Of a DNA stretch of 64,000 nucleotides, positions 8,917-21,128 are shown one piece after another. Numbering within the stretch: position 1 is the stretch's first letter; each line of letters begins with the position of its first letter. Source of the DNA: CAVYWD01 sp963772225. GTDB lineage: Bacteria > Myxococcota > Myxococcia > Myxococcales > UBA5297. The translations under genes and the position numbers were made by a program. The notes under the pieces were generated by a model. The model saw only the letters and a list, made by a program, of their open reading frames with translations. It had not been told where the DNA came from and searched no databases. The stretch spans positions 2,790,001-2,854,000 of the forward strand of contig CAVYWD010000002.1 of assembly GCA_963772225.1 (NCBI GenBank), written 5' to 3'.

Positions 8917-9699
8917 TTGAGCGACGCGCTGATCGAGTTCGAGAACGTCACCGTCCAGCGCGGGGCGACCCGCGCCTTGGACCGCCTGAGCCTGCGCATC
9001 GACGACGGCGAGCACGTCGCGGTGCTGGGGCCGAACGGCTCGGGCAAGTCCACCCTCGTCGAGCTCCTGACGCGCGAGGTCTATCCGCTGGCCGACGAGC
9101 CGGGCTCGCGCCTGCGAATCCTGGGGAAGGATTCATGGGAGCTGTTCGAGCTGCGCGGCCTGCTCGGCATCGTGACGAACGAGCTGGTGCGGGCCTGCAC
9201 CCGCAATCACACGGCCCTGCAGACGGCGCTCTCGGGCTTCTTCGGCAGCATCGGGGTCTGGCGGCCCGACGAGGTGACGCCGGCGATGGAGGCGCAGGCG
9301 CGCGCGGCGCTCGAGCTCACGGGGGTCGCGCACCTCGCCGAGCGGCCGCTCGCCGAGATGTCATCGGGCGAGGCGCGGCGCGCGGTCGTCGCCCGGGCCC
9401 TGGTGCACAGGCCCCGCGCGCTGGTCCTCGACGAGCCGATGAACAGCCTGGACCTGAGGGCCCGGCGCGAGCTGCGCGGCGCGATCAGCCGGCTGGCCCA
9501 GGCGGGCGTCGGAGTGGTGCTGGTCACCCACGAGCTGGAGGACATCGTCCCGGAGGTCAGCCGGGTCATCGCCCTGCGCCAGGGCCGCGTGCTCCACGAC
9601 GGCCCCAAGCGCTCGGTCCTGGTGCGCGAGAGGCTCACCGAGCTCTTCGGCATCGACATCGAGCCGCGCGAGGTGGGTGAAATTTACCACGCCTGGTGA
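8917..9699 (+). CDS. Stand-alone ABC-type ATPase (YlmA/ModF-like)
   Basis: A 260-residue ATP-binding cassette with every motif: Walker A GPNGSGKST, signature MSSGEARRAVVARAL, Walker B ALVLDEPMNSLD and the H-loop VTHELEDI. No permease gene lies beside it and it has no membrane segments. In that it resembles single ABC ATPases such as YlmA and ModF, whose role is uncertain. The start is TTG 8917, directly after a strong AAGGAGGAG, because no ATG fits the family N-terminus (ALIEFENVTVQRG). It is divergent from the XRE-cupin regulator and 92 bases upstream of the histidine kinase, so joint transcription with the kinase is possible. Confidence 0.9.
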   Translation: MSDALIEFENVTVQRGATRALDRLSLRIDDGEHVAVLGPNGSGKSTLVELLTREVYPLADEPGSRLRILGKDSWELFELRGLLGIVTNELVRACTRNHTALQTALSGFFGSIGVWRPDEVTPAMEAQARAALELTGVAHLAERPLAEMSSGEARRAVVARALVHRPRALVLDEPMNSLDLRARRELRGAISRLAQAGVGVVLVTHELEDIVPEVSRVIALRQGRVLHDGPKRSVLVRERLTELFGIDIEPREVGEIYHAW

Positions 9700-9791
9700 A
9701 AGGCCCCCTGGGGCGCGCGGTACCCGTTGAGCAGCACTATCCGTCTGGCAAACAATTGCTTGGAGGACCGTCCTGGAAGGGGCCTGCGGCG

Positions 9792-12528
<2,737 letters not shown>

Positions 12529-12598
12529 ACGCGCGTCGCAGTGGCGATGGATGGCGCCTTCGACGAGGCCGCGGCGCCGTCCGTCGAGACGGGCGGCC

Positions 12599-13894
12599 TC
12601 AGCGCGCTTGGGGCTCCGAGACCCGAGCGGCAGCCGCCTCGCGCACCATCGCCTCCAGCCGGTCGCAGGCAGTCTCTACGGCCGACGCCGGGGGCCCGAA
12701 GCTGAACCGCACGTACGAGCGGAACCGCCCGCCGGCCTTGATGCGGCGCTTGCCCGGGTTCACGTCGAAGAACTCGCCGGGGACGCAGATGACCTTGTGC
12801 CCCAGGGCGGCTCGGAAGAATCCCATGCCCTCGTTGATGGGCGGCGGCAGGTGGGCCACCGAGCCCCAGACGTAGAAGGTGCCGTCGGGCGTGCGGTCGG
12901 CGCGAATGCCCAGCGCCTCGAGGCGCCGCAAGAGCCGCGCCCGCTTCTCCCCGAAGGCCTGGTGAATGGCGCGCGTCTCGGCCTCGACGTGCGCGTCCTC
13001 GAGCAGCGGGATGGCGGCGCGCTGGAGCGGCCGGCTGCCGCCGCCGTCGAGGAAGCTGCCGGCGCTGGACACCGCCTCGATGACCGAGCGCGGGCCCACC
13101 GTCCAGGTCACCCGCCAGCCGGGGTAGCGCCAGTTCTTGGTCAGCCCGTCGAAGAGGACCACCGGGTCGCGGTCGACGTCCTGGACGTAGCGCGCGGCGC
13201 TCTCCACCGGGAGGCGGCCCGGCGGCCCGGTCCACACGTAGTGCGAGTAGAACTCGTCGAGGAGCAGCGTGCAGTCGAGCTCGCGGGCCACCTGGACCCA
13301 GCGCGCGAGCTCCTCGCCCTGGATGAGCTTGCCGGTGGGGTTGCACGGATTCGAGGCCAGGAGGGCCGACAGGCCACGCCCGGAGACCTCGCGCCGCAGG
13401 TCCTCGGCGGTGAAGGCGTAGCCGCGCTCGCCCTCCAGCAGGATGGGGATGGCGGTGAACGCCTTGAAGACGTCGAGCAGCTCTTCGTACGCGGTGTAGT
13501 CCGGCAAGAAGTGGCCGAGGTTCACGTGGCCCAGCGAAGCGGCGGCGCGGGTGAGAGACGCGCGCCCACCCCCCGAGACCGCCACGTTCTCCGCGGTGTA
13601 CTGGCTGGGGAGCCCTCGCCGGTAGAGCCGGTTGTAGAGCCCGGCGATGGCCTCGCGCAGCTCCCAGATGCCGGCGACGGGCGCGTACTCCTGGTCGTCG
13701 ACCTCGACGGGCACGCGGTGCACGCGCGGCGGAGCGCCGGGCAGCTCGCCCGCCTCGGGCTGGCCCTGGCCCAAGTTGCACCAAGATGGGTTTGAAGGGT
13801 CGAAGCCGAGGCGGGTCGCCTCGGTGGTGACGTAGATGACGCCCGTCCTGGGGACGCTGCGGAACGCAGAAATGGAGGGAGGGTCTTCGCTCAT
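12599..13894 (-). CDS. Pyridoxal-phosphate aminotransferase, class I/II
   Basis: A full-length 431-residue fold-type I aminotransferase. SNPCNPTGK is the conserved Asn-Pro-x-Gly segment, LLLDEFYSHYVW holds the Asp and Tyr that contact the cofactor, and FDGLTKNWRYPGWRVTW holds the Schiff-base Lys. The end FRSYVRFSFGPP holds the carboxylate-binding Arg. The amino acid substrate cannot be read from sequence. It converges with the histidine kinase gene (70-base gap) and diverges from the M14-like gene. ATG 13894 is the natural start. Confidence 0.9.
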   Translation of the reverse strand: MSEDPPSISAFRSVPRTGVIYVTTEATRLGFDPSNPSWCNLGQGQPEAGELPGAPPRVHRVPVEVDDQEYAPVAGIWELREAIAGLYNRLYRRGLPSQYTAENVAVSGGGRASLTRAAASLGHVNLGHFLPDYTAYEELLDVFKAFTAIPILLEGERGYAFTAEDLRREVSGRGLSALLASNPCNPTGKLIQGEELARWVQVARELDCTLLLDEFYSHYVWTGPPGRLPVESAARYVQDVDRDPVVLFDGLTKNWRYPGWRVTWTVGPRSVIEAVSSAGSFLDGGGSRPLQRAAIPLLEDAHVEAETRAIHQAFGEKRARLLRRLEALGIRADRTPDGTFYVWGSVAHLPPPINEGMGFFRAALGHKVICVPGEFFDVNPGKRRIKAGGRFRSYVRFSFGPPASAVETACDRLEAMVREAAAARVSEPQAR

Positions 13895-13970
13895 GGCGGC
13901 GGCAGACTATCAAATCGCGCCGGGCGGCGACGCCGGGCGCTCGGCGGGCGCTTCGGGTTAGGATTTCAGC

Positions 13971-14771
13971 ATGACGTACGCGGAGTACGAGGCGGGGCTT
14001 CTGGCCCATCGCGGGCGGGTCGAGATCGCCGAATACGGGCGGGTCCAAGAGGCGGGCCGGCCGTATTCTCTGTGGCGACTGACCTTGCCGGGGCGGCGGT
14101 GGCTCACCGTCACCAGCGGGTTTCACGGCGACGAGGTCGCGGGCCCGCTCACCTTGATGCGCCGGCTCCCGGAGATCGCCGACTACGCCGCGGCGCGCGG
14201 CGTCGGCCTGCGCATCTACCCGTGCGTGAACCCGTCGGGCTTCGAGCGCGGCACCCGCTACAACGCGAGCGGCGAGCGGCCCAACAACGACCTCTTGCGC
14301 TACGAGGTGGCCCCCGGCGCCTGGCGCGGCGAGCTGAAGCCGGGGGAGGTGCCGCTGCGCTTCGCCCTCTTCCGCGACGGGCCCAAGGAGACGCGCGCGC
14401 TGCTCGCCGACCTGGAGGGCGCCCCTGCGCCCGAGGCCGCGCTCGACATCCACCAGGACCCGACCCTTTGCGGCGCCTTCGCCTACGCCTACGTCTTCGG
14501 CGACCGCTCGGCCTACCGGCGCCTCCTGGAGGAGACGCGGCGCATCGCGCCCTTGGCCCTGAGCCGGGTGGTGGACGAGGCGGCGCACGCCACGACCGAC
14601 GCCGAGGGGCTCATCGAGCTCTTCGACGGCAGCGTCACCGACTACTTCTTTCGCAGGGGCGTGCCCTGCGCCGCGGCGCTGGAGACGACGACGGGCACTC
14701 CCCCGGCCGACAGTGAAGCGGTGAACCTGGTCTGGGTCCGCGGGTTCGTCGACCTGGCCGCGGACGGCTGA
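13971..14771 (+). CDS. M14-family zinc carboxypeptidase / deacylase-like protein
   Basis: A 266-residue protein without a signal peptide. SGFHGDEVAGP holds the first zinc His and Glu. VNPSGFERGTRYN is the substrate-carboxylate Arg/Asn region, LDIHQDPT supplies the third zinc ligand, and AALETTTGTP the catalytic Glu. This pattern is shared by small cytoplasmic M14 peptidases (MpaA type) and the succinylglutamate desuccinylase/aspartoacylase group. It should cut a peptide or acyl-amide bond next to a free carboxylate; the substrate is unknown. It is 76 bases from the divergent aminotransferase gene and nearly abuts the convergent M13 peptidase gene. Confidence 0.85.
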   Translation: MTYAEYEAGLLAHRGRVEIAEYGRVQEAGRPYSLWRLTLPGRRWLTVTSGFHGDEVAGPLTLMRRLPEIADYAAARGVGLRIYPCVNPSGFERGTRYNASGERPNNDLLRYEVAPGAWRGELKPGEVPLRFALFRDGPKETRALLADLEGAPAPEAALDIHQDPTLCGAFAYAYVFGDRSAYRRLLEETRRIAPLALSRVVDEAAHATTDAEGLIELFDGSVTDYFFRRGVPCAAALETTTGTPPADSEAVNLVWVRGFVDLAADG

Positions 14772-14798
14772 AGCTCGAGCGGACCCGCTGAGGCAGGC

Positions 14799-16874
14799 CT
14801 ACCAGACCTCGCACTGGTCCGCGCCGCTTCGGATCATCCGGCTCCCGTCGCGGCATGAGAACGCCTGGCGGAACGCGGCCGAGTTCGAGAGCGGGCCGTT
14901 GACGCGCCAGCGCGGCGGCGAGTGCGGGTCGGTCAGCGCGCGCACGCGGGCGAACTCGGGGCGCACGGCGGTGCACCAGGTCTGCGCGAAGCCCAGGAAG
15001 AACGCCTGCTCGGGCGTGAACCCTGCCACCTTCGGCTCGGGCGACTTCCCCGCGCGGGACGCCTGGTAGGCGGCGAAGGCGAGCTTCAGCCCGCCCAGGT
15101 CGGCGAGGTTCTCGCCCAGAGTGAGCCGGCCGTTGAGCTTCACGTCGTCGACCGCGGTATAGCCGTCGTACTGGCGCGCGACGCAGGCGGCGCGGCGGTC
15201 GAACTCCTCGCTCACCTTCGGCGACCACCATTCGGAAAGGTCGCCCCGGGCGTCGAACTGCCGGCCCTCGTCGTCGAAGCCGTGCGTCAGCTCGTGGCCG
15301 ACCACCATGCCGACGGCGCCGTAGTTGACCGCGTCGGGCGCGCCGCGCACGAAGAACGGCGATTGCAAAATCCCGGCGGGGAAGACCATCTCGTTCATGG
15401 ACGGGTTGTAGTAGGCGTTCACCGTGGGAGGCGTCATCCCCCACTCGTTGCGGTCGAGCGGCTTGCCGACCTTCGCGAGGTCGCGGTTCACCTCGAAGGC
15501 GCGGGCGGCGAGCAGGCTGTTGAAGAACGAGGCGGGCTCGATGATGAGCGCGTCGTAGCGGCGGATGACGTCCGGGAAGCCGACCTTGTTGTTGACCGCG
15601 GCGAGCTTCTCGCGGGCTCGGCTCCTCGTCGCGTCGTCCATCCACGAGAGCGCGTCGAGGTTCTTGCCCATGGCCTCCTCGACGGCGGCGACGAGCTCGG
15701 TGGTCTTCTGCTTGGCGTCGGGGCCGAAGTGGCGGCGGACGAAGGCCCGGCCGAGCGCCTCGCCCAGGCCGTGGTCGACCGCGCGGGTGCAGTCCTTCCA
15801 GCGCGGCTCGGGGCGCTTGGCGCCGGTGAAGCTCTGGGCGACGAAGGCGAAGTGCTCGTCGAAAAACGCCTTGGGGAGCGCTCGGGCGCCGGCCATGGAA
15901 GAGAGGAGGTGCCATTTCAGGTAGGCGCGCCAGGTCTCGATCTTGGTGGTCTCGAGCAGCGCGCTCACCCGCGCGAGGAACTGGGGCGTCGTGGCGCTGA
16001 AGGCCGCGAGGTCCGGGTGGCTTAAGGCCTCGAGGTAGCTCGACCAGTTGAAGCGCGGCGCGAGCTTCTCGAGTCCCTGGCGGTCGACCGGGTTGTAGAC
16101 GCGCTTGGGGTCGCGCATCTCGGTGCGCGACCACTGCGCCTCGGCCAGGGAGCGCTCCAGCGCGAAGACGGCCTCGGCGTCGGCGGCTGCGCGCTCGGGC
16201 GCAACGTCGGCCAGGGTGAGCATGCGGGTGACGTGCGCGCGATACGCCTGCTGGATGGCGGCGGACTTGGGGTCGTCCTTCAAATAATAGTCGCGGTCGG
16301 GGAGCGAGAGCCCGCCCTGGGAGACCTCGCCGATGACGCGGGTGGCGTCCTTGGAGTCCTGCTCGCTGTGAAGGCGAAAGACGGCGAAGACGCCGTTCTT
16401 GTGCAGGAGCGCGAGCTCGCGGGCGAGCGCGGAGGGCTCCTTGAGCGCCTCGAGGTGCGCGAAGGCGGCGGCGAGGTCGCGGGAGCCGCGCTGCTCGATG
16501 GACGCCTCGTCCATGCACGCGGTGTAGTAATCGGCCACTTTCTGGCCGTAGGGGTCCTTGGGGTCGATGTCGCCGCGCGCCATGGAGTCCAGGACGTCGC
16601 GGAGGAGCTTGAGGTTGCGGTCCTCGACCTCGGTGAATCCGCGCGACCAGCGCGGCTGGTCGTCGGGGATGGGCGTCTTGGCGAGCCAGCTGCCGCAGGC
16701 GTAGGTGTAGAAGTCGTCGCAGGGGTCGACCCTGGGGTCCATGAGCGCCGCGTCGATGCCCAGGGGCGCCTCCTTGGCGGAGGCGGCGGTCGCGGGAGGC
16801 GGCGACGGCGCGGTCTTGCAGGCGGCGAGCGCGGCGGCCAGGGCGATGGCGAAGGCAGAGTGAGAGCGGTGCAT
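14799..16874 (-). CDS. M13-family (neprilysin/PepO-like) metallopeptidase lipoprotein
   Basis: A 691-residue secreted zinc endopeptidase. The signal peptide ends in the lipobox LAAC, so the mature protein is probably tethered to a membrane by a lipid. GHELTHGFDDEG is the HExxH zinc site (His527, Glu528, His531). GENLADLGGL gives the third ligand Glu, and NAYYNP is the substrate-binding motif typical of M13. The N-terminal half has the usual helical cap (DPCDDFYTYACGSW). Members cut short peptides outside the cytoplasm. ATG 16874 is chosen because it begins the signal peptide; an upstream ATG at 16976 would add 34 residues without signal character. Confidence 0.95.
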   Translation of the reverse strand: MHRSHSAFAIALAAALAACKTAPSPPPATAASAKEAPLGIDAALMDPRVDPCDDFYTYACGSWLAKTPIPDDQPRWSRGFTEVEDRNLKLLRDVLDSMARGDIDPKDPYGQKVADYYTACMDEASIEQRGSRDLAAAFAHLEALKEPSALARELALLHKNGVFAVFRLHSEQDSKDATRVIGEVSQGGLSLPDRDYYLKDDPKSAAIQQAYRAHVTRMLTLADVAPERAAADAEAVFALERSLAEAQWSRTEMRDPKRVYNPVDRQGLEKLAPRFNWSSYLEALSHPDLAAFSATTPQFLARVSALLETTKIETWRAYLKWHLLSSMAGARALPKAFFDEHFAFVAQSFTGAKRPEPRWKDCTRAVDHGLGEALGRAFVRRHFGPDAKQKTTELVAAVEEAMGKNLDALSWMDDATRSRAREKLAAVNNKVGFPDVIRRYDALIIEPASFFNSLLAARAFEVNRDLAKVGKPLDRNEWGMTPPTVNAYYNPSMNEMVFPAGILQSPFFVRGAPDAVNYGAVGMVVGHELTHGFDDEGRQFDARGDLSEWWSPKVSEEFDRRAACVARQYDGYTAVDDVKLNGRLTLGENLADLGGLKLAFAAYQASRAGKSPEPKVAGFTPEQAFFLGFAQTWCTAVRPEFARVRALTDPHSPPRWRVNGPLSNSAAFRQAFSCRDGSRMIRSGADQCEVW

Positions 16875-16959
16875 GGGGCTCCAACGGGTTTGAGCGAAGA
16901 ATGGGATCAAGCCCCGCCGGGCGCTGTTAGGCAAGAAACATGGTCCCGTGGCGAGGAAT

Positions 16960-17073
16960 CTTGAGCAGGATGGCAAAGACTGCAGGCTTCAGCGCCCGGG
17001 CCCCAGGAACTGCAGGACCCGGAGCTTGGGGCCTGGAGCCTCCCTCGTTGGTTCCGGCTTAGCCGGGTCAGGG
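16960..17073 (+). repeat. Dispersed intergenic repeat, copy 2 of 3
   Basis: Begins CTTGAGCAGGATGGCAAAGA and ends CCGGCTTAGCCGGGTCAGGG. Matches the minus strand of 2221-2364 over most of its length and 34615-34671 at the 3' end. It occupies the middle of the 339-base gap between the M13 peptidase start and RNase D, in which I see no gene. Confidence 0.6.
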
Positions 17074-17213
17074 ATGGATGAGGCGCTCGGCCGGCGCGCC
17101 CGGAAGGCGGGCCTTCGAGGCCCCGAGCCCGCGGACGCGCACCGCGCGCTTGCATCGATTGCGACGGTCTCCTATTGGCTGGGGCGGCGCGCGCCTTTCT
17201 TCCTCCTTCCAGG

Positions 17214-18275
17214 ATGGCCCTCTTGCTCTCGACCGACCCCCAGATCCTCGAGCTCGTCGAAGCGCTGCGGCGCTCGCCTTGGCTTTCGCTCGACACCGAA
17301 GCCGACAGCCTCCACTCCTATCCCGAAAAGCTGTGCCTGCTGCAGCTCAGCCACGCCGGGGGCGATGTGCTGGTGGACCCGCTCGGCTCGGCGTCGCTCG
17401 CCCCTTTGCTCGCCCACCTCGCCGCGCGGGACCTCACGCTGCACGGCGCGAGCTTCGACCTGCGGCTGCTGCGGCGGACGGCGGGCTTCGTCGCGAAGGA
17501 GGTCTTCGACACCGAGCTGGCGGCGCGGCTTGTCGGCCGTGGGCGGGTGGGGCTGGCGGACCTGGCGTCGGAGCTTCTCGGAGTGACGCTCGACAAGGGC
17601 TCTCAGCGGGCCAACTGGTCGCTGCGGCCGCTGACGCCGCGGATGGTCGAGTACGCGCTGGGCGACACGCGCCTGCTCAACCCGCTGCGCGAGCTCCTCG
17701 ACGCGGAGCTTTCGCGGCTGGGGCGCAAGGCTTGGCACCGCGAGGCCTGCGCCCGGCTGATCGCCCACTCGGTGCCCGAGCCGCCGGAGCCGGAGCGCGC
17801 CTGGCGAATCAAGGGCAGCGTCGACCTCGCGCCCCGCGCGCTGGCGGTTCTGCGCGAGCTGTGGCGCTGGCGCGAGGAGCAGGCGCTGGCGCGCAACAAG
17901 CCCCCCTACTTCGTGCTCAGCCACGAGACCCTGGTCGAGCTCGCCCGGCGAGCGGGGAGCGGGGCCGCTCTCGAGTGGCCGCGGGCGGTAGCGCCCGCCC
18001 AGCGCAGCGGCCTGGAAGCGGCGATCGAGCGGGCCCGCGCTCTCTCGGAAGACGCGCTGCCGGAGGCGGATCGGCCGCACAGGCCCCCGAGGCTCAGCGA
18101 CGAGGTCCAGCAGCGCTTCGAGGCCCTCCGCCAGCGGCGCGACCGGCGCGCCGCCGAGCTGGGGGTCGACCCAACACTGATCGCCGCGAGGGCGGACCTC
18201 GTCGCGCTGGCCGAGGGCGGGGACGCGGCGCTCGGGAGCATGATGGCCTGGCAGGCGGAGCTGCTGAGGTCCTGA
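17214..18275 (+). CDS. rnd: Ribonuclease D
   Basis: A 353-residue 3'-5' exoribonuclease that trims tRNA and other structured RNA ends. The DEDD exonuclease domain comes first: LSLDTEADS (Exo I), LHGASFDLRLL (Exo II) and VEYALGDTRLL (Exo III with Tyr and Asp). An HRDC-type helical region follows (about 210-290, KPPYFVLSHETLVELAR). Length and domain order match bacterial RNase D, which is usually 350-390 residues. ATG 17214 is used because the family N-terminus starts there, although its ribosome site is weak. Confidence 0.93.
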   Translation: MALLLSTDPQILELVEALRRSPWLSLDTEADSLHSYPEKLCLLQLSHAGGDVLVDPLGSASLAPLLAHLAARDLTLHGASFDLRLLRRTAGFVAKEVFDTELAARLVGRGRVGLADLASELLGVTLDKGSQRANWSLRPLTPRMVEYALGDTRLLNPLRELLDAELSRLGRKAWHREACARLIAHSVPEPPEPERAWRIKGSVDLAPRALAVLRELWRWREEQALARNKPPYFVLSHETLVELARRAGSGAALEWPRAVAPAQRSGLEAAIERARALSEDALPEADRPHRPPRLSDEVQQRFEALRQRRDRRAAELGVDPTLIAARADLVALAEGGDAALGSMMAWQAELLRS

Positions 18276-18405
18276 GCTGCGCGCGCGACAGGCTCAGCGG
18301 ACGGTGCTCCAAGGCGGTCGTTGACCCGCGTGAAAGCGATGGCCGCTGCTGGCCATGCGTCGACTTCCCCGCAACTTTCCAAACGCTCACTTGTTCCTAA
18401 GGCTC

Positions 18406-19662
18406 ATGATCCGACGCCGAGCATTCGCCTCTCATCGTTCCTGCGCTATCCAGGTCGGATTTCTCTGCCTGGCCTTGAGCGCCGGCTGCGGCTCGCCCGC
18501 GGGCTCGACCGCCGATGAAGGTGCGCTGAGCGACGCTGGTGTCTCGACGGACACCGGTTTCCCGACTGACGCCGGGGCTCCGACCGATGGCGGGGCTCCG
18601 ACTGACGCCGGGGCTCCGACTGACGCCGGGGCTCCGACCGATGGCGGGGCTCCGACCGATGGCGGGGCGCTTGGCGATGCCGGGGCGGACGCAGGATCGC
18701 CCGGGGAGAGTGCCATCGTGGCGCCCGCCGACCAATGGACCTGGGTCGACTTCCCCAACTCGAAGTGCGCCTCTGGTACGCCCACCGGCATCGGCGTCAA
18801 CCCGCATGCGGGCGCAAGCGACGTGGTGATCTACTTCGAAGGGGGCGGCGCCTGCGGCACGGCGGTCTCCTGCTGGGGCGCTGATCCAGCGGCCGCGCAC
18901 CTGGACGGCTACGACGGGGCGACCTTCGCCGCGGCTTCGCAGCAGCGGTTCCCGATCTTCGATCGCGCGAGCTCCGCCAATCCATTGCGCGCGAAGAACT
19001 ATGTGTATGTTCCGTATTGCACCGGAGACATGCACTCGGGCACGGCGGAGGTGAGCTTTCAGGTGAATGGAGCGCCGAAACCGACCTACTTCTGGGGAGC
19101 GCGCGACCTCGACCTCTTCCTCGCCCGTCTGGTGCCGACCTTCCCCAAGCCCGGCCGCGTTTGGGCCGTGGGCACGAGCGCCGGCGGCTTCGCCACGATT
19201 CTCGTTTACGACCACCTCTCCCGAGCCTTCGGAGCGCGGGTCGACGTCCTCGACGACTCGGGGCCTCCCCTCGTGAGCAAGGGAGCTGCCGACAATTCTG
19301 CGAGTCTCACGACATGGGGCTTCGCGGCGCCTGCGGGATGCGCCCCCTGTCAGAGCTTCGCCGAAGTCCTGGCGTTCAACCGGAAGAGCCAGCCGCAGAG
19401 CAAGTTCGGCTTTCTCTCCTTCGCCGAGGACACGGTGATCTCCAAGGACTTCGGGTACACCCTCGCCGAATACCCCGCGCTCATGGATGCGTTTTCGGCG
19501 AGTCTCGCGAGCGATCCAAACGCGGCGACCTTCATCGTGACGAATGAGCAGTCGCACGTCGTCGAGAGCGACCTTTCCCTCGCGCCGGCCTATCTGCCGT
19601 GGATGATGCGAATGGTGAATGACGATCCTGGCTGGAGCTCGACGAAGTACGCGCACCCGTAG
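18406..19662 (+). CDS. Pectinacetylesterase/Notum-like hydrolase, lipoprotein with Pro-Thr-Asp-Gly repeat linker
   Basis: 418 residues. The signal peptide ends in a lipobox (LALSAGC). A low-complexity spacer of repeated APTDAG/APTDGG (about residues 50-90) then holds the enzyme away from the membrane. The catalytic part has YFEGGGACG (oxyanion region), PYCTGDMHSG, AVGTSAGGFATI (nucleophile Ser) and NEQSHVVES (His), as in the PAE/Notum family of carboxylesterases that remove acetyl or lipid groups from polysaccharides or proteins. The substrate is unknown. ATG 18406 starts the signal peptide. The product would lie on the cell surface or in the periplasm. Confidence 0.85.
   Translation: MIRRRAFASHRSCAIQVGFLCLALSAGCGSPAGSTADEGALSDAGVSTDTGFPTDAGAPTDGGAPTDAGAPTDAGAPTDGGAPTDGGALGDAGADAGSPGESAIVAPADQWTWVDFPNSKCASGTPTGIGVNPHAGASDVVIYFEGGGACGTAVSCWGADPAAAHLDGYDGATFAAASQQRFPIFDRASSANPLRAKNYVYVPYCTGDMHSGTAEVSFQVNGAPKPTYFWGARDLDLFLARLVPTFPKPGRVWAVGTSAGGFATILVYDHLSRAFGARVDVLDDSGPPLVSKGAADNSASLTTWGFAAPAGCAPCQSFAEVLAFNRKSQPQSKFGFLSFAEDTVISKDFGYTLAEYPALMDAFSASLASDPNAATFIVTNEQSHVVESDLSLAPAYLPWMMRMVNDDPGWSSTKYAHP
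18562..18669 (+). repeat. 18-bp coding tandem repeat, six units
   Basis: Six consecutive 18-base units of the form CCGACYGAYGSCGGGGCK encode the six-residue PTD[AG]GA spacer of the surrounding lipoprotein. Two unit variants (DAG and DGG) alternate in blocks, which suggests expansion by slippage or unequal exchange. Copy number may vary between strains. Confidence 0.85.
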
Positions 19663-19759
19663 CGTTCTGGCCCGCTGGGAGACCGCGGCGGTCCGCGGAG
19701 ATCGCCGAGGCTATCGGCACCGGCGTCGAGGCCCCGCTCGAGAGCCAGGCCGGCGCCCT

Positions 19760-20509
19760 TTAGGGCGCGTTGCACTTGTCGGCCTTCACTCCTTTGGCTT
19801 TGAGCAAAGGGCAGATCGTCTCGGCGAAATCGTCCTCCTCGGATTTCTCGAGCCCGGCAAGGAGCGGCGCCTTGAGGCTCGCCCAGCACTTGCCCGACGC
19901 CACCGCGGTGATCTCCGGCTTCCAGAGCCCGTGCTCGAAGGCCGAGACGATGGCCTTCTGGAAGTCGGCGTCCTTGCAGACGGAGGCGCCCTTGTCGACG
20001 CTCATCTTCCAGAGCGGCCAGGCGCAGTAGGCGACGAGCAGGGTCTGCACCTTCTTAGCCGCGCGCTGCGGCAGGTCCGCGGTCAAGGGGTCGGCCGCGA
20101 CGAATTCCTTCATCTTGTCGAGCCAGGGGTCGTCGCCGCTGCTGTGGCGGGACTGGCTGTAGGTGAAGCCGAAAGCCGCGAGCCCCACCTCGGCGCGCTT
20201 CCCCATGAAGACCTTGGACTGCTTGAGCTGCGGGTGGCGCTTGAGCAGCGCCTCCGCCAGGTCGAGCGCCTGCTCGCCGCTGTGCTCGTCGAGCTTCATG
20301 GCGGCGAGCACCTGGGCGCCGGCCCGCTCGGCCAGCCCCGACCAGGTGGCGTTGCGCTTGGACGGGGCGATGTCCTCCAGGTGCTCGAGCAGCTCCTCGA
20401 ACGAGCCCTGCTTCTCCAGCGCTTCCAGGTCGGCCATCTCGTACTTGTCGGCGGCAGCGGCGGTCGAGGCGGCGAGGGCGAGGCAGGTGGCGGCGACGAG
20501 GTGGCGCAT
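19760..20509 (-). CDS. Periplasmic protein of unknown function (249 aa)
   Basis: A clear signal peptide (MRHLVAATCLALAASTAAAA) precedes a mostly helical acidic protein with five to six Cys. It has no domain I recognise. Segments such as LEALEKQGSFEELLEHLEDI and LLKRHPQLKQSKVFMGKRAE suggest an alpha-solenoid or repeat-like helical fold. It is divergent from the rhodanese/MauE/DsbA operon with only 118 bases between them. Because it contains several Cys, it could be a client of that redox system; that is inference from position. The stop codon sits in the palindrome GCGCCCTTTAGGGCGC at about 19753-19768. Confidence 0.75.
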   Translation of the reverse strand: MRHLVAATCLALAASTAAAADKYEMADLEALEKQGSFEELLEHLEDIAPSKRNATWSGLAERAGAQVLAAMKLDEHSGEQALDLAEALLKRHPQLKQSKVFMGKRAEVGLAAFGFTYSQSRHSSGDDPWLDKMKEFVAADPLTADLPQRAAKKVQTLLVAYCAWPLWKMSVDKGASVCKDADFQKAIVSAFEHGLWKPEITAVASGKCWASLKAPLLAGLEKSEEDDFAETICPLLKAKGVKADKCNAP

Positions 20510-20627
20510 GGAGCTCCTTACGAGTCAGAGGGCCCAAGTCTACGAGAGCTTCGCCGGGCGAGTCGACCAAGGGCCCCTTTTCCGGGAAGCCCGCGCCGCG
20601 CGGGGCGTTATCCTGGGCCAGAACGCG

Positions 20628-21128
20628 ATGCGCTCCTCCGCCCACAGCCTCCTCTCGGCGCTCAGCCACAGCCTGCGCGAGGCCGCGCTCATCGCCCTGG
20701 GCTGTGCCGCCGTCGGGGTGGGCGCCAACGCCGTCCGCAAGGCCCCGCTCCCGCTCGTCCAGCGCGAGCCCTACCAGCTCTTCGTCGCCTGCCCTGAATC
20801 CCACGGCGCCGTCGAGGGGCTCGACGCGGTGGATCCTCGCCTGGCTCAGAAGAGCGTGCTCTGGGTCGACGCGCGCTCCGCCGGCGCGTTCGCGGCCTGG
20901 CACGCTGCAGGCGCGGTGAGCCTCGTCTACGACTTCCTCGCGCCGGTGCCCGAGAACACCGTCCGCTCGCTCCTCAACAGCCGCGCGTCGCTGGTGGCGG
21001 TCTACGGCGACGGCGACGACCCGGACTCGGGCGCCGAGCTGGCGAAGGAGCTCGCCGGCAAGGGCGTGCGCGCCGTCATCTATGTGCGCGGCGGCGCCGA
21101 CGCCCTGTCGAAAGGGGGCCGGCCGTGA
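20628..21128 (+). CDS. Membrane-anchored rhodanese-like domain protein lacking the catalytic Cys
   Basis: 166 residues: an N-terminal hydrophobic helix (about 15-35) followed by a rhodanese fold (VLWVDARSAGAFAAWHAAGAV, and LAGKGVRAVIYVRGG at the end). The active loop, where sulfurtransferases have Cys, reads VAVYGDGDDPDSG, so Gly replaces Cys. It is therefore probably a binding or scaffolding rhodanese and not a sulfurtransferase. Its stop overlaps the next start (GTGA), so it is translationally coupled to the MauE-like gene. Confidence 0.8.
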   Translation: MRSSAHSLLSALSHSLREAALIALGCAAVGVGANAVRKAPLPLVQREPYQLFVACPESHGAVEGLDAVDPRLAQKSVLWVDARSAGAFAAWHAAGAVSLVYDFLAPVPENTVRSLLNSRASLVAVYGDGDDPDSGAELAKELAGKGVRAVIYVRGGADALSKGGRP